The notes under the pieces are model-generated. The model was not told the DNA's origin. It worked only from the letters and a program-made list of their open reading frames with translations, and did no database searches. Both the position numbers and the translations under genes were made by a program. Positions 8,503-17,691 of a stretch of DNA of 25,275 nucleotides are shown here, in pieces. Numbering within the stretch: the stretch's first letter is position 1; the number at the start of each line of letters is the position of its first letter. Source of the stretch: Treponema sp. (GTDB lineage Bacteria > Spirochaetota > Spirochaetia > Treponematales > Breznakiellaceae); assembly GCA_031283505.1 (NCBI GenBank), contig JAITBO010000344.1, positions 1 to 25,275 on the forward strand, written 5' to 3'.

Positions 8503-9384
8503 ATGGGTATAACGAAGAAGACGGTAAAGCGGAAAAGAGGCAGAAGGGGGCTGAACCGCTCCTACGGCGGCGACGCCGTTATCATTGTAATACTCACGAT
8601 TTTCGGGTTGTTTTTTGCCTATCCTCTGGTCTATGCGGTAAACAACGCTTTTAAGCCTTTGAACGAGATATTCCTGTTCCCTCCCAAACTCTTTGTCCGG
8701 CAGCCTACGCTGGATAACTTTCAGGACCTCTTCATCATCATGAGCAAGTCCTGGGTTACCTTTTCCCGCTACATCTTTAATACCGTATTTATCACTGCGG
8801 CGGGAACGGCGGGGCTTATCATTGTGGCGTCTATGGGCGCTTACGTCATCTCGAAGTATCGTTTTCCGGGAGGGCGGTTGTTTTTCAGCCTGGTCATAAT
8901 TACCCTTATGTTTTCCGGCCATGTTACGGCAATCCCGAACTACCTTGTGATGACCAGGCTTGGCTGGGTTGACACCTATCTTTCCGTCATTGTTCCGGCC
9001 TTCGCCATGCCCATGGGTTTCTTTTTGCTGAAACAGTTTATTGACACTATACCTAACACCCTGCTTGAAGCGGCGAAGGTTGACGGCGCCAAAGAGTGGC
9101 GTATATTTTTGCAGTTGATTCTTCCCATGATCAAGCCCGCGTGGCTCACAGTGATGATATTTTCCGTGCAGAATTTATGGAACGCCAGGGCTTCCAACTT
9201 CATCTACTCGGAACAGCTCAAGACTCTGCCCTACGCGCTGTCCCAGATCATATCCGGAGGCGTTGCCAGGGCAGGGGTGGGCGCGGCAGTTACGCTCTTC
9301 GTCATGATCGTTCCGCTGCTCATGTTTGTTTTTGCCCAGAGCAATGTTCTGCAAACCATGGCGAATTCGGGGATAAAAGAATGA
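8503..9384 (+). CDS. Sugar ABC transporter permease, MalG type
   Basis: 293 residues, starting 12 bp after its partner permease. A basic N-terminus (KKTVKRKRGRRG) precedes about six membrane segments. The EAA loop is NTLLEAAKVDGAKEWRIF with LILP following, near residues 185-210. It overlaps the next gene by 4 bp in an ATGA junction, which implies translational coupling to the NHL-repeat protein. With the MalF-like partner it forms the first of two permease pairs in this operon. Confidence 0.9.
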   Translation: MGITKKTVKRKRGRRGLNRSYGGDAVIIVILTIFGLFFAYPLVYAVNNAFKPLNEIFLFPPKLFVRQPTLDNFQDLFIIMSKSWVTFSRYIFNTVFITAAGTAGLIIVASMGAYVISKYRFPGGRLFFSLVIITLMFSGHVTAIPNYLVMTRLGWVDTYLSVIVPAFAMPMGFFLLKQFIDTIPNTLLEAAKVDGAKEWRIFLQLILPMIKPAWLTVMIFSVQNLWNARASNFIYSEQLKTLPYALSQIISGGVARAGVGAAVTLFVMIVPLLMFVFAQSNVLQTMANSGIKE

Positions 9385-10895
9385 CGCGGAGGTCTTTAAC
9401 CAAACAGGATCAATGGACAGCCCGTGTAAATACGCCGTTTCATAATGTCCCTCCCTTTGCAGGTTTACTGTGCTTCGTCCTTATGTTATTGCTGTTTTGT
9501 GGCTCCATCTTTGCGGGACCGGCGAACTACACCTACAATTACGATTTCTGGAACGAGCAGGTTGCCTCGCCTGACGCCTATCGGGTGGGCGCTTATCTCC
9601 TCGGTTCGGCCCTGGGTACGGACAATTTTCGTGATCCCCAGGGGCTTTTTATCAGGGACAACAGGATATATGTTTGTGATTCGGGCAACAACCGGATAGT
9701 CCTGATCGGTGTAAATGGAAGCGGAGAATATGAACTCAGGGCGGTGATTTCTTCTGTACTGATAGACGGAGAAGAAAGCCCCTTTGATTATCCAATGGAT
9801 CTTTTTGAAACATGGGAAGGTGAGATTTATATAACCGATACAAACAACCAGAGAATTCTCAGGCTTGATCGGGATTGGAACTATCTTTCTTCTATATCAA
9901 AGCCTGATGATCAGAGCATAGACATGGCTTCGGAATTTCTGCCTGCCAAAATAATTGTTGATTTCGCCGGGCGGATCTTTGTACAGGCCCGTAATGTCAA
10001 CAAAGGACTCATGGAATTTGACAGACAGGGAACCTTTACCGGTTACATGGGCGCTAACCGGGTGCAGGTCAATATCATCGATTATGTATGGAAGTTTGTT
10101 TCTACCCAGGCTCAGAGAGCCCGGATGGATTTGTTTATTCCCACAGAATACAACAACCTCTGCATTGACCGGGACGGCTTTATTTATGTTACGAACAGCA
10201 GCGGCCAGGCCGACCCGATCCGGCGGCTCAACGCAATGGGACAGGATATCCTGATACGGAATGGCTATGAGGACCCTGAGGGCGATCTTGCCTATGGCAA
10301 TGCCGGCGGTATAGCGGGGCGTTCCAAGTTCATAGACGCCGCCGCCCTGGAAAATGATTCATACGCCTGCTTTGACCGGGTGAGGGGGCGGATATTCATG
10401 TATGACTTTCAGGGTAACCTCCTCTATGCCTTTGGCGGGATAGGCAACCGGCAGGGTTGCTTTTTACAGCCCGTTGCCATTGAAAAGATGGGATATTCTC
10501 TGTTTGCTCTGGATTCAAGGACCTGCGCCCTCACCCGCTTCGATTTGACAGGTTACGGAACGGCGATAAACGCCGCCCTTGACGAATACCAGGCGGGACG
10601 TTACGAGTCTTCCGCGGAAAAATGGGAACAGGTGTTGAAAATGAACGGTAACTACGACTTGGCCTATATCGGTATTGGCCGGGCGGCGCTCCGGCAGGGG
10701 GACTACCGGAAAGCGATGAAGTATTACCGGCTTAAGCGCTACAGTGAAGGTTACGGCAAAGCTTTCCAGTTATATCGCAAACAATGGATGGAGGAAAACC
10801 TTTGGAAAATACTCCTCATCCTGGGGATATTGGTTATCGGGCCGCCCCTGGTTAAAGGTGTTTTAAAGATCAGAAAGGAGGTCATGGAAGCATGA
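9381..10895 (+). CDS. Membrane-anchored NHL beta-propeller protein with TPR segment
   Basis: 504 residues. The start at 9381 overlaps the permease stop (ATGA). A longer in-frame start at 9096 would run through the permease gene and is rejected. The N-terminus has a signal-like hydrophobic run at about residues 25-46 ending SIFAG. NHL-type blades follow, such as FRDPQGLFIRDNRIYVCDSG (about 83-102) and the DLFETWEGEIYITDTNNQRI segment near 140. Near residues 395-470 there is a TPR-like helical stretch (YQAGRYESSAEKWEQVL; ALRQGDYRKAMKYY). A C-terminal membrane segment (KILLILGILVIGPPLV) ends with a short basic tail. The domain is therefore extracytoplasmic and probably a protein- or glycan-interaction scaffold for the transporter. 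Its exact role is unknown. Confidence 0.78.
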   Translation: MTRRSLTKQDQWTARVNTPFHNVPPFAGLLCFVLMLLLFCGSIFAGPANYTYNYDFWNEQVASPDAYRVGAYLLGSALGTDNFRDPQGLFIRDNRIYVCDSGNNRIVLIGVNGSGEYELRAVISSVLIDGEESPFDYPMDLFETWEGEIYITDTNNQRILRLDRDWNYLSSISKPDDQSIDMASEFLPAKIIVDFAGRIFVQARNVNKGLMEFDRQGTFTGYMGANRVQVNIIDYVWKFVSTQAQRARMDLFIPTEYNNLCIDRDGFIYVTNSSGQADPIRRLNAMGQDILIRNGYEDPEGDLAYGNAGGIAGRSKFIDAAALENDSYACFDRVRGRIFMYDFQGNLLYAFGGIGNRQGCFLQPVAIEKMGYSLFALDSRTCALTRFDLTGYGTAINAALDEYQAGRYESSAEKWEQVLKMNGNYDLAYIGIGRAALRQGDYRKAMKYYRLKRYSEGYGKAFQLYRKQWMEENLWKILLILGILVIGPPLVKGVLKIRKEVMEA

Positions 10896-11632
10896 AAAAT
10901 CCCTGCCGGAACCTGCCGCGCCGTTCTGAATCCGCCGGAAGGGCGGTTTCCGTTTTCGAGGGGATAGGCGGACTTCCTGGATTTATTGCGGATAAACCCA
11001 GGTGGGTTCGTTTGGGGAAAACCCTCAAATACGCCCTGTATGTGAGTACACATCCCTTTGACGGTTTTTGGGATTTGACCCATGAGAAGCGCGGTTCCCT
11101 GGCTGCGGCCAATGTTATTGCCGGGGCAGCAGTGCTGGTAGAAATACTGCGCCTTACCTTGACTAATTTTCAGTTTATCACCGTCAACATGGAATATTTC
11201 AACGCCTTGACCGCAGCCCTCCGCGTCATTCTGCCTCTGCTGCTATGGACTGTCTCCAACTGGAGCCTTACGACTCTTATGGACGGCAAGGGACGGCTGG
11301 GCGATATTTATATGGCGACTTCTTACGCCCTTACCCCCTATGTGATCATCAACGCGGTTATGATAGTGGTGAGCTGGCTTATTACCTATGAAGAAGGCGC
11401 TGTTTACTATGTCATGGTGAGTTTTTCTGCCCTTTGGTCCGGTCTGCTTGTCCTGGCGGGCATGATGATGATCCATGATTACAGTGCGTCAAAAACTATC
11501 CTTTCAAGCCTACTTGCCATAGCCGGTATGGGCATAATGGTATTTATCTTTGTGGTTTTTTTCAGCCTTATCAGCGACTCTGCCGCGTATTTTGTATCTC
11601 TATACAAAGAGATACTTTTCAGGCTTATCTAG
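10892..11632 (+). CDS. YIP1-family integral membrane protein
   Basis: 246 residues, coupled to the NHL gene by an ATGA overlap. After a soluble N-terminus of about 60 residues, roughly five hydrophobic segments appear (for example ANVIAGAAVLVEIL, YALTPYVIINAVMIVVSWLI, LSSLLAIAGMGIMVFIFVVF). The pattern TSYALTPYVIINAVM is typical of bacterial Yip1-domain proteins. Members of this family lie in carbohydrate ABC operons of other bacteria, but their biochemical role is not established. Here it sits between the NHL protein and the DUF5696 lipoprotein and may help to assemble or tune the transporter. Confidence 0.75.
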   Translation: MKNPCRNLPRRSESAGRAVSVFEGIGGLPGFIADKPRWVRLGKTLKYALYVSTHPFDGFWDLTHEKRGSLAAANVIAGAAVLVEILRLTLTNFQFITVNMEYFNALTAALRVILPLLLWTVSNWSLTTLMDGKGRLGDIYMATSYALTPYVIINAVMIVVSWLITYEEGAVYYVMVSFSALWSGLLVLAGMMMIHDYSASKTILSSLLAIAGMGIMVFIFVVFFSLISDSAAYFVSLYKEILFRLI

Positions 11633-11640
11633 GAGGAACG

Positions 11641-14169
11641 GTGAAAAAAACATTTTTGCTGTTGCTGATTTTTTTCATGCTTCTTGCTGCGGTTTCCTGC
11701 GTGAAGCAGGACCGGAAAACTCCGGATATTGTTATATATGAGAATGACGGTCCCGGAGAAGATGTGGTTCTCGAAAATGGAATGCTGGAATTTCGTTTCC
11801 TGCCCGAAACGGCGGAGATTATTCTCACCGAAAAAGTATCGGGCCGGGTTTGGCGTTCCACCCCACGGGGCGCCGCCGATGATCCCGGCGCGGACGCCAT
11901 AACAAAACAGCTTATGCGATCCCAATTCTCCCTCCAGTACGCCGATGAAGCGGGGGTGGAGACGACTCTTTACAGTGGCAGACACAGTGTTGAACGGGGC
12001 GCTTACAACTATGCGGTCGTTGACGGCGGCCTTGAGGTGAATTACGCTGTGGGCAACCTCTCACGGGACTACCAGTTTCCCGCCACTGTGCCTGAGGAAC
12101 GGATGTTGGTCTTCCTGGAAAAGATGGAGCGGAGCGACCGGCGAAAAGTCGAGGCAAGTTACCGTCTCTACGACATCAATAACCTGCGTTCCGGGGACGA
12201 CAAAAACGCCCTCCTTGCCCTCTACCCGGATCTTGCGGGAGAGAAGGTTTATGTTCTTCGGGACAATACCCAGGAATATATGAAGGCGCAGATAGAAAAT
12301 TTTTTTGCCGCCGCAGGCTATACCTATGATGATTACCTGACGGATGCGGCGCGTTACAATCCTGCGGGCGCTGTTGAAAAGCCGGTGTTTAACATAACCT
12401 TCCGCTACGAGCTTGACGGCAATTCTCTTGTTGTCAGCGTACCTTTTGACAAAGCGGCGTACCGGGCCAGTTATCCCATAACGCAGTTGACGCTTCTGCC
12501 TTTTATGGGCGCCGGCGGACTTGAGGACTCTGGCTACCTCCTTGTCCCCGACGGCAGCGGGGCGCTCCTGTACTTTAACAACGGTAGGCAGAATCAAATT
12601 CCTTATAGCGGCAATGTGTACGGCTGGGACGAGGGAATGCCCCGGGAAGCGGTGATCAACGACAGCAAAGCGCCGTACCCTCTATTCGGCGTACAGAAAA
12701 ACGGCGCGGCCCTTCTTTGCGTCATAGAGGAAGGCGCGTCTTACGCGATGATACGGGCGGACGTTTCCGGCAGAAACTGTTCCTACAACCGGGTATACGC
12801 CCAGTTCGCCATGATTCACGGCGCAAAGATGGACATTTCCGGAAGATCCGACAGGGAGGTGTATCTCTACGAAACCCGGCTTTCTCCTGGGGAGCGTATT
12901 GTGGAACGTTTCATTTTCTGTGGAGAGGACGGTTATACCGGCATGGCCAGGGAATACCGCGCCTATCTACAGAAAAAATATCCCGGTCTTCAGAAGCGGA
13001 CGGACGGGGATATACCCATCGCCGTAGAGATAGTCGGCGCGGTGAACAAGACCCAGCACAGGGCCGGCCTGCCCCTTGAACTGCCCCTAAAGCTTACGTC
13101 TTACCGGGAAGCGCAAGGCATGATCGGCGATTTCGTGTCCTTTGGGTGGAAAAATGTACAGGTAAAGCTGATAGGGTGGTTTAACGGCAGCGTCGATCAT
13201 TCCGTACCTTCGCATATTAAATTGATTGGGAAACTTGGCGGCAAAGGGGATTTCAAGGACCTTGCGGAAACCTCGGCGCAAAGCGGCTATGATTTTTACG
13301 CCGAAGCTGATTTTCTCTACATGAGGGACAACGATCTTTTTGACGGTTTCGGGCTTTACCATGACGCGGCGCGGTATGTGAGCCGTGAGCGGATAGAGTT
13401 ATACCCCTACAGTTTTGTCTGGTTTGGTGAACGCGATCAGTGGGGTAAACTCAGCTATCTGGCTCGTCCCGCCTATATGATGGAACTTATCGGCGGCTTT
13501 GCTGTCCGGGCCGGCAAACTGGGCGTAAGGAACATTGCGTTTAGGACCATAGGAGCGAAGCTTGCCGGGGATTACAACGAAAAGCGCCCTGTAAGCCGGG
13601 AGGCGTCAATGAATATGCAGCGGGCAAAGCTTGCGGAATTGAAGCAGTCGGGGACAGCAGTTCTGGTGAACACCGGCTACGCTTACGCCGCGCCCTGCGC
13701 CGATTTTATTACCGATATGGCCCTGGGCAGTCAGAGTTTCGGCATTACCGATGTTTCCGTACCATTTTACCAGATTGCGCTCCACGGCCTTGTGCCCTAT
13801 GCGGGACGCGCCATTAACCTTGCCGAAGATTACACCAAGAACCTGCTCGAAACTATTGAAGGCGGGGCGGGACTGTATTTCAGTTTTATGACTGAGGAAA
13901 CCGCCCTGCTTCAAGAGACCAAGTTCCGGCAGTTTTACGCCAACGAGTACGATAAATGGGTACATGACGCCGATACGCTGTATCAGAAATTTACCCGGGA
14001 CTTTGGCGGCTTGTTCGGTCAATACATTGAAAACCACACAATACTTGCGCCGGGTATAACGGTAACCGAATACGAGGATGGGACCAAAGTCGTTGTGAAT
14101 GTCGGCGATACTTTTTGGGACTACGATGGTATCCGCATCGAGGCGGATGATTATGCGGTGATCCGGTGA
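11641..14169 (+). CDS. DUF5696-type large lipoprotein, glycosidase-like architecture
   Basis: 842 residues, GTG start directly behind a perfect AGGAGG at 11632-11637. The lipoprotein signal ends LLAAVSC (Cys20). The first part, to about residue 300, is beta-rich (VVLENGMLEFRFLPETAEIILTE opens it) and resembles the sugar-mutarotase-like sandwiches in front of some glycosidase barrels. The middle (about 450-760) looks like an alpha/beta barrel, with segments VQVKLIGWFNG, YDFYAEADFLYM and VLVNTGYAYAA. The C-terminus is a short beta region (ITVTEYEDGTKVVVNVGD). The assignment to DUF5696 is from recognition of overall pattern. Catalytic residues cannot be assigned. It may be an undescribed extracytoplasmic glycosidase or an oligosaccharide-binding factor for the transporter. 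Confidence 0.68.
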   Translation: MKKTFLLLLIFFMLLAAVSCVKQDRKTPDIVIYENDGPGEDVVLENGMLEFRFLPETAEIILTEKVSGRVWRSTPRGAADDPGADAITKQLMRSQFSLQYADEAGVETTLYSGRHSVERGAYNYAVVDGGLEVNYAVGNLSRDYQFPATVPEERMLVFLEKMERSDRRKVEASYRLYDINNLRSGDDKNALLALYPDLAGEKVYVLRDNTQEYMKAQIENFFAAAGYTYDDYLTDAARYNPAGAVEKPVFNITFRYELDGNSLVVSVPFDKAAYRASYPITQLTLLPFMGAGGLEDSGYLLVPDGSGALLYFNNGRQNQIPYSGNVYGWDEGMPREAVINDSKAPYPLFGVQKNGAALLCVIEEGASYAMIRADVSGRNCSYNRVYAQFAMIHGAKMDISGRSDREVYLYETRLSPGERIVERFIFCGEDGYTGMAREYRAYLQKKYPGLQKRTDGDIPIAVEIVGAVNKTQHRAGLPLELPLKLTSYREAQGMIGDFVSFGWKNVQVKLIGWFNGSVDHSVPSHIKLIGKLGGKGDFKDLAETSAQSGYDFYAEADFLYMRDNDLFDGFGLYHDAARYVSRERIELYPYSFVWFGERDQWGKLSYLARPAYMMELIGGFAVRAGKLGVRNIAFRTIGAKLAGDYNEKRPVSREASMNMQRAKLAELKQSGTAVLVNTGYAYAAPCADFITDMALGSQSFGITDVSVPFYQIALHGLVPYAGRAINLAEDYTKNLLETIEGGAGLYFSFMTEETALLQETKFRQFYANEYDKWVHDADTLYQKFTRDFGGLFGQYIENHTILAPGITVTEYEDGTKVVVNVGDTFWDYDGIRIEADDYAVIR

Positions 14170-14186
14170 GGGAGAAGGGGGAGAGA

Positions 14187-15113
14187 ATGTACATAATGAA
14201 AAAAAAGGGCAGGCTTGCCCTGACGCTGGAAGGTAAAAACGCTGCCGCCGGATACCTTTTCATACTTCCCTTTCTGGCAGGTTTTCTGGCATTCATGCTT
14301 TTTCCAATCATGGAATCCCTGCGCATGGTATTCAGTGAAGTAACCATAGACACGGTAAAGCATGGATTTTCAATGAATTTTACCGGTTTTTCCAATCTGA
14401 ACAGGGTATTTTTTGTTGATCCGGAATTTAACCGCCTTCTTACGGAAGAAGTGGGACGTATGCTGTTGATTGTGCCGGCGATCATCATTTTCAGCCTGTT
14501 TATAGCCCTGATCCTCAACCAGGAGTTTATGGCCAGGGGCTTTATGCGGGCAGTTTTTTTTCTGCCGGTAATTCTTTCTTCCGGCGTGATGATAGGGCTG
14601 GAGACAAACAATTCACTTTTGAACAACATGGCGGAGATCATACAGCGCGGCAATTCGATGAAATCGTCGATTACCGGCGTACTCGAAGACATACTCGTTA
14701 CCGAAGGCGCAGGGAGCGACTTTATGGGGTACATTTTCGATATAGTGAACCAGGTTTATGACATCGCTATGGCTTCGGGCATACAAATTATTATCTTCCT
14801 GTCTGCCCTGCAAACAATCCCGCCGAGTATGTTTGAAGCCGCCAAAATGGAAGGCGCTACCGGGTGGGAATGTTTCTGGAAGATCACCTTTCCCATGGTC
14901 AGTTCGCTTATCCTCGTCAACATAGTTTACAGTGTGGTGGATTATTTTATCAGGACAGACAACAGAGTGATGGAGAAGATAAACAGAACCTTCATGCAGC
15001 GCATGGAATATGGTTTTTCGACAGCTATGGCCTGGATATATTTTCTGGCGGTCATTGTGATAATCGGGCTCGCGGGAATACTTATTTCAAAGAAGGTGTA
15101 TTACTATGAATAA
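14187..15113 (+). CDS. Sugar ABC transporter permease, MalF type (second pair)
   Basis: 308 residues from this ATG. A GTG at 14166 overlapping the previous stop and an ATG at 14196 are in-frame alternatives. The GGGGGAG run at 14177-14183 lies just upstream, and the exact start is uncertain by up to 10 codons. Multi-spanning, with an EAA loop PSMFEAAKMEGATGWECFWK followed by TFP in the second half. A long periplasmic-side loop (around MAEIIQRGNSMKSS) distinguishes it from the first MalF-like protein, so the two pairs are not a simple recent duplication. It overlaps the next permease by 8 bp. Confidence 0.87.
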   Translation: MYIMKKKGRLALTLEGKNAAAGYLFILPFLAGFLAFMLFPIMESLRMVFSEVTIDTVKHGFSMNFTGFSNLNRVFFVDPEFNRLLTEEVGRMLLIVPAIIIFSLFIALILNQEFMARGFMRAVFFLPVILSSGVMIGLETNNSLLNNMAEIIQRGNSMKSSITGVLEDILVTEGAGSDFMGYIFDIVNQVYDIAMASGIQIIIFLSALQTIPPSMFEAAKMEGATGWECFWKITFPMVSSLILVNIVYSVVDYFIRTDNRVMEKINRTFMQRMEYGFSTAMAWIYFLAVIVIIGLAGILISKKVYYYE

Positions 15114-16119
15114 AAAAGGGACGGCGGATTTGGGCGGATTTCTGGAACGCAACCGCCTGTCCAACGGTTACCTTCTCAAGAAGACCGCCGGTTCTTTTGT
15201 CTATAAGACTTGCCGTGCAATTCTCCTGTTTGGGCTTTGTTTCCTTATCGTGCAGCCGCTGTTGGACAAACTAAGCGTCAGCTTTATGGAACAACGGGAT
15301 TTATATGACGCCACCGTGATAAGCATACCCCGGCATTTTACCCTGGGAAATTACCTGCTCGCCAGCCAACTGCTCGATTTTTTGCCGTCTCTTTTTCAGA
15401 CCCTGTCCATCGTGGTCATCAGTTCCGCGCTGCAAATCGCTTCGTGTACCCTGGCCGGTTATGGGTTTGCCCGTTACAAGTTTCCCTTGAAGAATTTTTG
15501 GTTTATGTGCGTAATGCTGATTATCGTTGTCCCTCCCCAGACCATCATGGCTTCGCTGTACCTAAATTTCCGCTTTTTTGACGTTTTTGGAATAATCCGC
15601 CTTATTGCCGGGGCGCCGTTAAATCTGCTTAACAGCGCGGCAGGTTACTGGCTGCTTTCTGCGGCGGGAATGGGGCTGAAAAGCGGATTGTACATCTTCA
15701 TGCTCAGACAGTATTTTCGCGGTGTACCGAAAGAACTTGAAGAAGCGGCGTATGTGGACGGTTGCGGCAGGTTTGCGACCTTTATCCGCCTCATGCTTCC
15801 CGACGCTGCGCCTATGCTTACTTCGTGTTTTTTGTTCTCCTTTGTATGGCAGTGGACGGATTCTTTTTACTCGACATTGTTTCTGACAAATTACAAGATG
15901 CTTGCGAGCGGACTCGGCGGCCTTGCCGACCGCCTTGCGGAATGGTGGGCTGTGATAAACGGCAGTAATAGTGTTGCGAGTACCATAGCGCCTGTTGGAT
16001 ATACCCAGGCCATTATCGCTACGGGAATGCTGATGTGCCTTGCCCCGCTTGTTTTGCTTTATATCATGGCGCAGAAGGCTTTTGTGGAGAGCCTGAGCCA
16101 GACAGGGATCAAGATGTAG
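15106..16119 (+). CDS. Sugar ABC transporter permease, MalG type (second pair)
   Basis: 337 residues. The ATG at 15106 lies inside the end of the partner gene (8-bp overlap), so they are translationally coupled. Membrane segments begin around residue 35 (ILLFGLCFLIVQPLL). The EAA loop is PKELEEAAYVDGCGRFATFI followed by LMLP. It is about 45 residues longer than the first MalG-like permease, mainly from an extended N-terminus and extra loop sequence near the middle (LIAGAPLNLLNSAAGYW). It pairs with the permease before it and the binding protein after it. Confidence 0.88.
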   Translation: MNKKGTADLGGFLERNRLSNGYLLKKTAGSFVYKTCRAILLFGLCFLIVQPLLDKLSVSFMEQRDLYDATVISIPRHFTLGNYLLASQLLDFLPSLFQTLSIVVISSALQIASCTLAGYGFARYKFPLKNFWFMCVMLIIVVPPQTIMASLYLNFRFFDVFGIIRLIAGAPLNLLNSAAGYWLLSAAGMGLKSGLYIFMLRQYFRGVPKELEEAAYVDGCGRFATFIRLMLPDAAPMLTSCFLFSFVWQWTDSFYSTLFLTNYKMLASGLGGLADRLAEWWAVINGSNSVASTIAPVGYTQAIIATGMLMCLAPLVLLYIMAQKAFVESLSQTGIKM

Positions 16120-16120
16120 G

Positions 16121-16158
16121 TTTCAACGCGGAAAAAGACGCTTGAAATAAATTTTTTT
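16121..16158 (+). terminator. Hairpin plus U tract between permease and binding-protein genes
   Basis: TTTCAACGCG at 16121-16130 pairs with CGCTTGAAA at 16139-16147 (nine pairs, one bulged C, 8-nt loop). Seven T follow at 16152-16158. It may be an attenuator or an RNA-processing stop that sets the permease to binding-protein ratio, since the next gene starts only 19 bp later. Confidence 0.4.
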
Positions 16159-16176
16159 AAGTTATGGAGGCAGAAG

Positions 16177-17538
16177 ATGACGAAGAAAGCAATACGAATG
16201 GGATTAACGGTGTTTGCGTTTATGATGTTTGCGGCGTTTCCCCTATGGGGGGGCGGTGAAGGCCAAACAGGAGCTGCCCTCAAAGGCATGGACATTACCA
16301 TTGGCAACTGGTGGGCCGACTGGGATGTAGCTACACGTAAGGCGAACAGTGACGCCGAAGAACGATTGATAGCTTACCGTACAAAAATTCAAAAAGATTA
16401 CGGTTTTAAGATACGCGAAAAAAACATCAGTAGTTGGGAACAAATGGTGCAGCTTGCGGCTACTTCTACCATGACCGGAAAGCCCGCGGCGTCTATCTTT
16501 GTACTTCAGCCGAACTGGGCCATGATGCTCTATAGCCAGAAACTGCTCTATCCGATAAGCGACAGTAAAGCTATTGATTTATCAGCCGTGAAGCCTGTCG
16601 AGTGGAACCATGATGTCAGCGCCGCTTTTACGTTTGGCGGTAAAGCCTATGCCTTTTCTGTCGGTTACGGTACAAGCCAGCACGCAATGGGCGTATTTTT
16701 CAATAAACGCCTCTATGAAGAAGCCGGCCTGGACCCGAACCTTCCCTATGATATGCAGAAGGCGGGGACCTGGACCTGGAACGCCTTTATGGATATATGC
16801 AAGAAGCTTACCAGGGACATAAACAACGACGGTATTATCGACACCTATGCCTTTACCGCGGATTTATCTACCGAAATGCTTGACGCCATTGTAGCCAGCA
16901 ATGGCGCCAATTATGTGGACAAAGACGCCTCCGGTAAATTTGTCAATGCTTCCGGTAGACCCGAATTTTTACAGGTCCTGCAGTATGCCCTCAGACTGAA
17001 CAACGAGGGGGTTCTTATGCCGCGGCCTCAGGATTCAAACTGGGACTGGTACAAGCCCATGTTCCTGGGCGGGAAGGTGGCAATGATGGTGTCTCAGCAG
17101 TATGTGGCTCAGGAACTGCGCAATATGGCGGATGACTGGGGCTTTGTGCTTTTCCCCAAGGGGCCGAATGTTTCCACATACCGGTACAGTTCTGATGAAA
17201 ATGTTTTTGTTATTCCCAGCACTTATTCCGCCGCCGAGGTGGATAAAATACTGTTCGCCTTCCAGTTGTGGCATACCCCAATTGACGATGATCCTGACGC
17301 ATGGAAAGACGATCAATACAGTATCTACCGCGACTTCCGGGCCGTTGACGAAACACTTACGATGATCCGCGATCCCAAGTACGGTTCAATGAAGTACTAT
17401 GTTTTTATCCCCGGCCTGGAGAGAGGCGATATTGCCTGGAATATGTGGTGGGACGGGGTTGATCCGGCCCAACTTGTCGAATCGGTCTCCCAGTCCTGGG
17501 ATGCCCTGATCAACGATGTGAACGGTATTATCAAATAG
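16177..17538 (+). CDS. Periplasmic sugar ABC solute-binding protein, family 1
   Basis: 453 residues, with GGAGG before the ATG. A signal peptide (LTVFAFMMFAAFPLWGGG) has no lipobox Cys, so the mature protein should be soluble in the periplasm or held by an uncleaved anchor. The fold is that of family 1 (MalE-like) binding proteins: MDITIGNWWADW at the start of the mature part, PAASIFVLQPNWAMMLY, YAFSVGYGTSQHAMGVFFNKRLYEEAGLDP and a Trp-rich ligand region (TWTWNAFMDICKK). It follows the second permease pair and is presumably its receptor. It is the last gene of the long + strand operon; a hairpin follows at once. The ligand is inferred to be a mannan-derived or related oligosaccharide. Confidence 0.9.
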   Translation: MTKKAIRMGLTVFAFMMFAAFPLWGGGEGQTGAALKGMDITIGNWWADWDVATRKANSDAEERLIAYRTKIQKDYGFKIREKNISSWEQMVQLAATSTMTGKPAASIFVLQPNWAMMLYSQKLLYPISDSKAIDLSAVKPVEWNHDVSAAFTFGGKAYAFSVGYGTSQHAMGVFFNKRLYEEAGLDPNLPYDMQKAGTWTWNAFMDICKKLTRDINNDGIIDTYAFTADLSTEMLDAIVASNGANYVDKDASGKFVNASGRPEFLQVLQYALRLNNEGVLMPRPQDSNWDWYKPMFLGGKVAMMVSQQYVAQELRNMADDWGFVLFPKGPNVSTYRYSSDENVFVIPSTYSAAEVDKILFAFQLWHTPIDDDPDAWKDDQYSIYRDFRAVDETLTMIRDPKYGSMKYYVFIPGLERGDIAWNMWWDGVDPAQLVESVSQSWDALINDVNGIIK

Positions 17539-17545
17539 AGACGTT

Positions 17546-17587
17546 ATGCCGGAAACTGCGGTTTTGATACGCCAGGGTTTCCGGCGT
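17546..17587 (+). terminator. Operon-end hairpin
   Basis: GCCGGAAAC at 17548-17556 pairs perfectly with GTTTCCGGC at 17577-17585, extendable by one A-T and one wobble pair, with a 20-nt loop. It lies 10 bp after the binding-protein stop. The T-rich tail (GTTTGTATAC) is weak for an intrinsic terminator, but position and stem suggest the end of the operon. Confidence 0.6.
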
Positions 17588-17691
17588 TTGTATACAGCGA
17601 GGCGGATTTAAAGTATTTTATTTCGTGTTGAGGGTTTAATGCCGCCGGTCCCGGCAGAAGAACCGCCGGTTAACGGATTGCTTTTGAATTA

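Noticed and set aside
8113..8922. Long minus-strand open frame across the two permease genes
   Set aside because: It spans the junction of two well-supported permeases in antisense; its composition is rich in Arg, His and Gln and shows no domain.
9096..9380. N-terminal extension of the NHL protein from an upstream ATG
   Set aside because: It would overlap the permease by almost 290 bp and has non-protein-like composition; the ATGA junction at 9381 followed by a signal sequence is the natural start.
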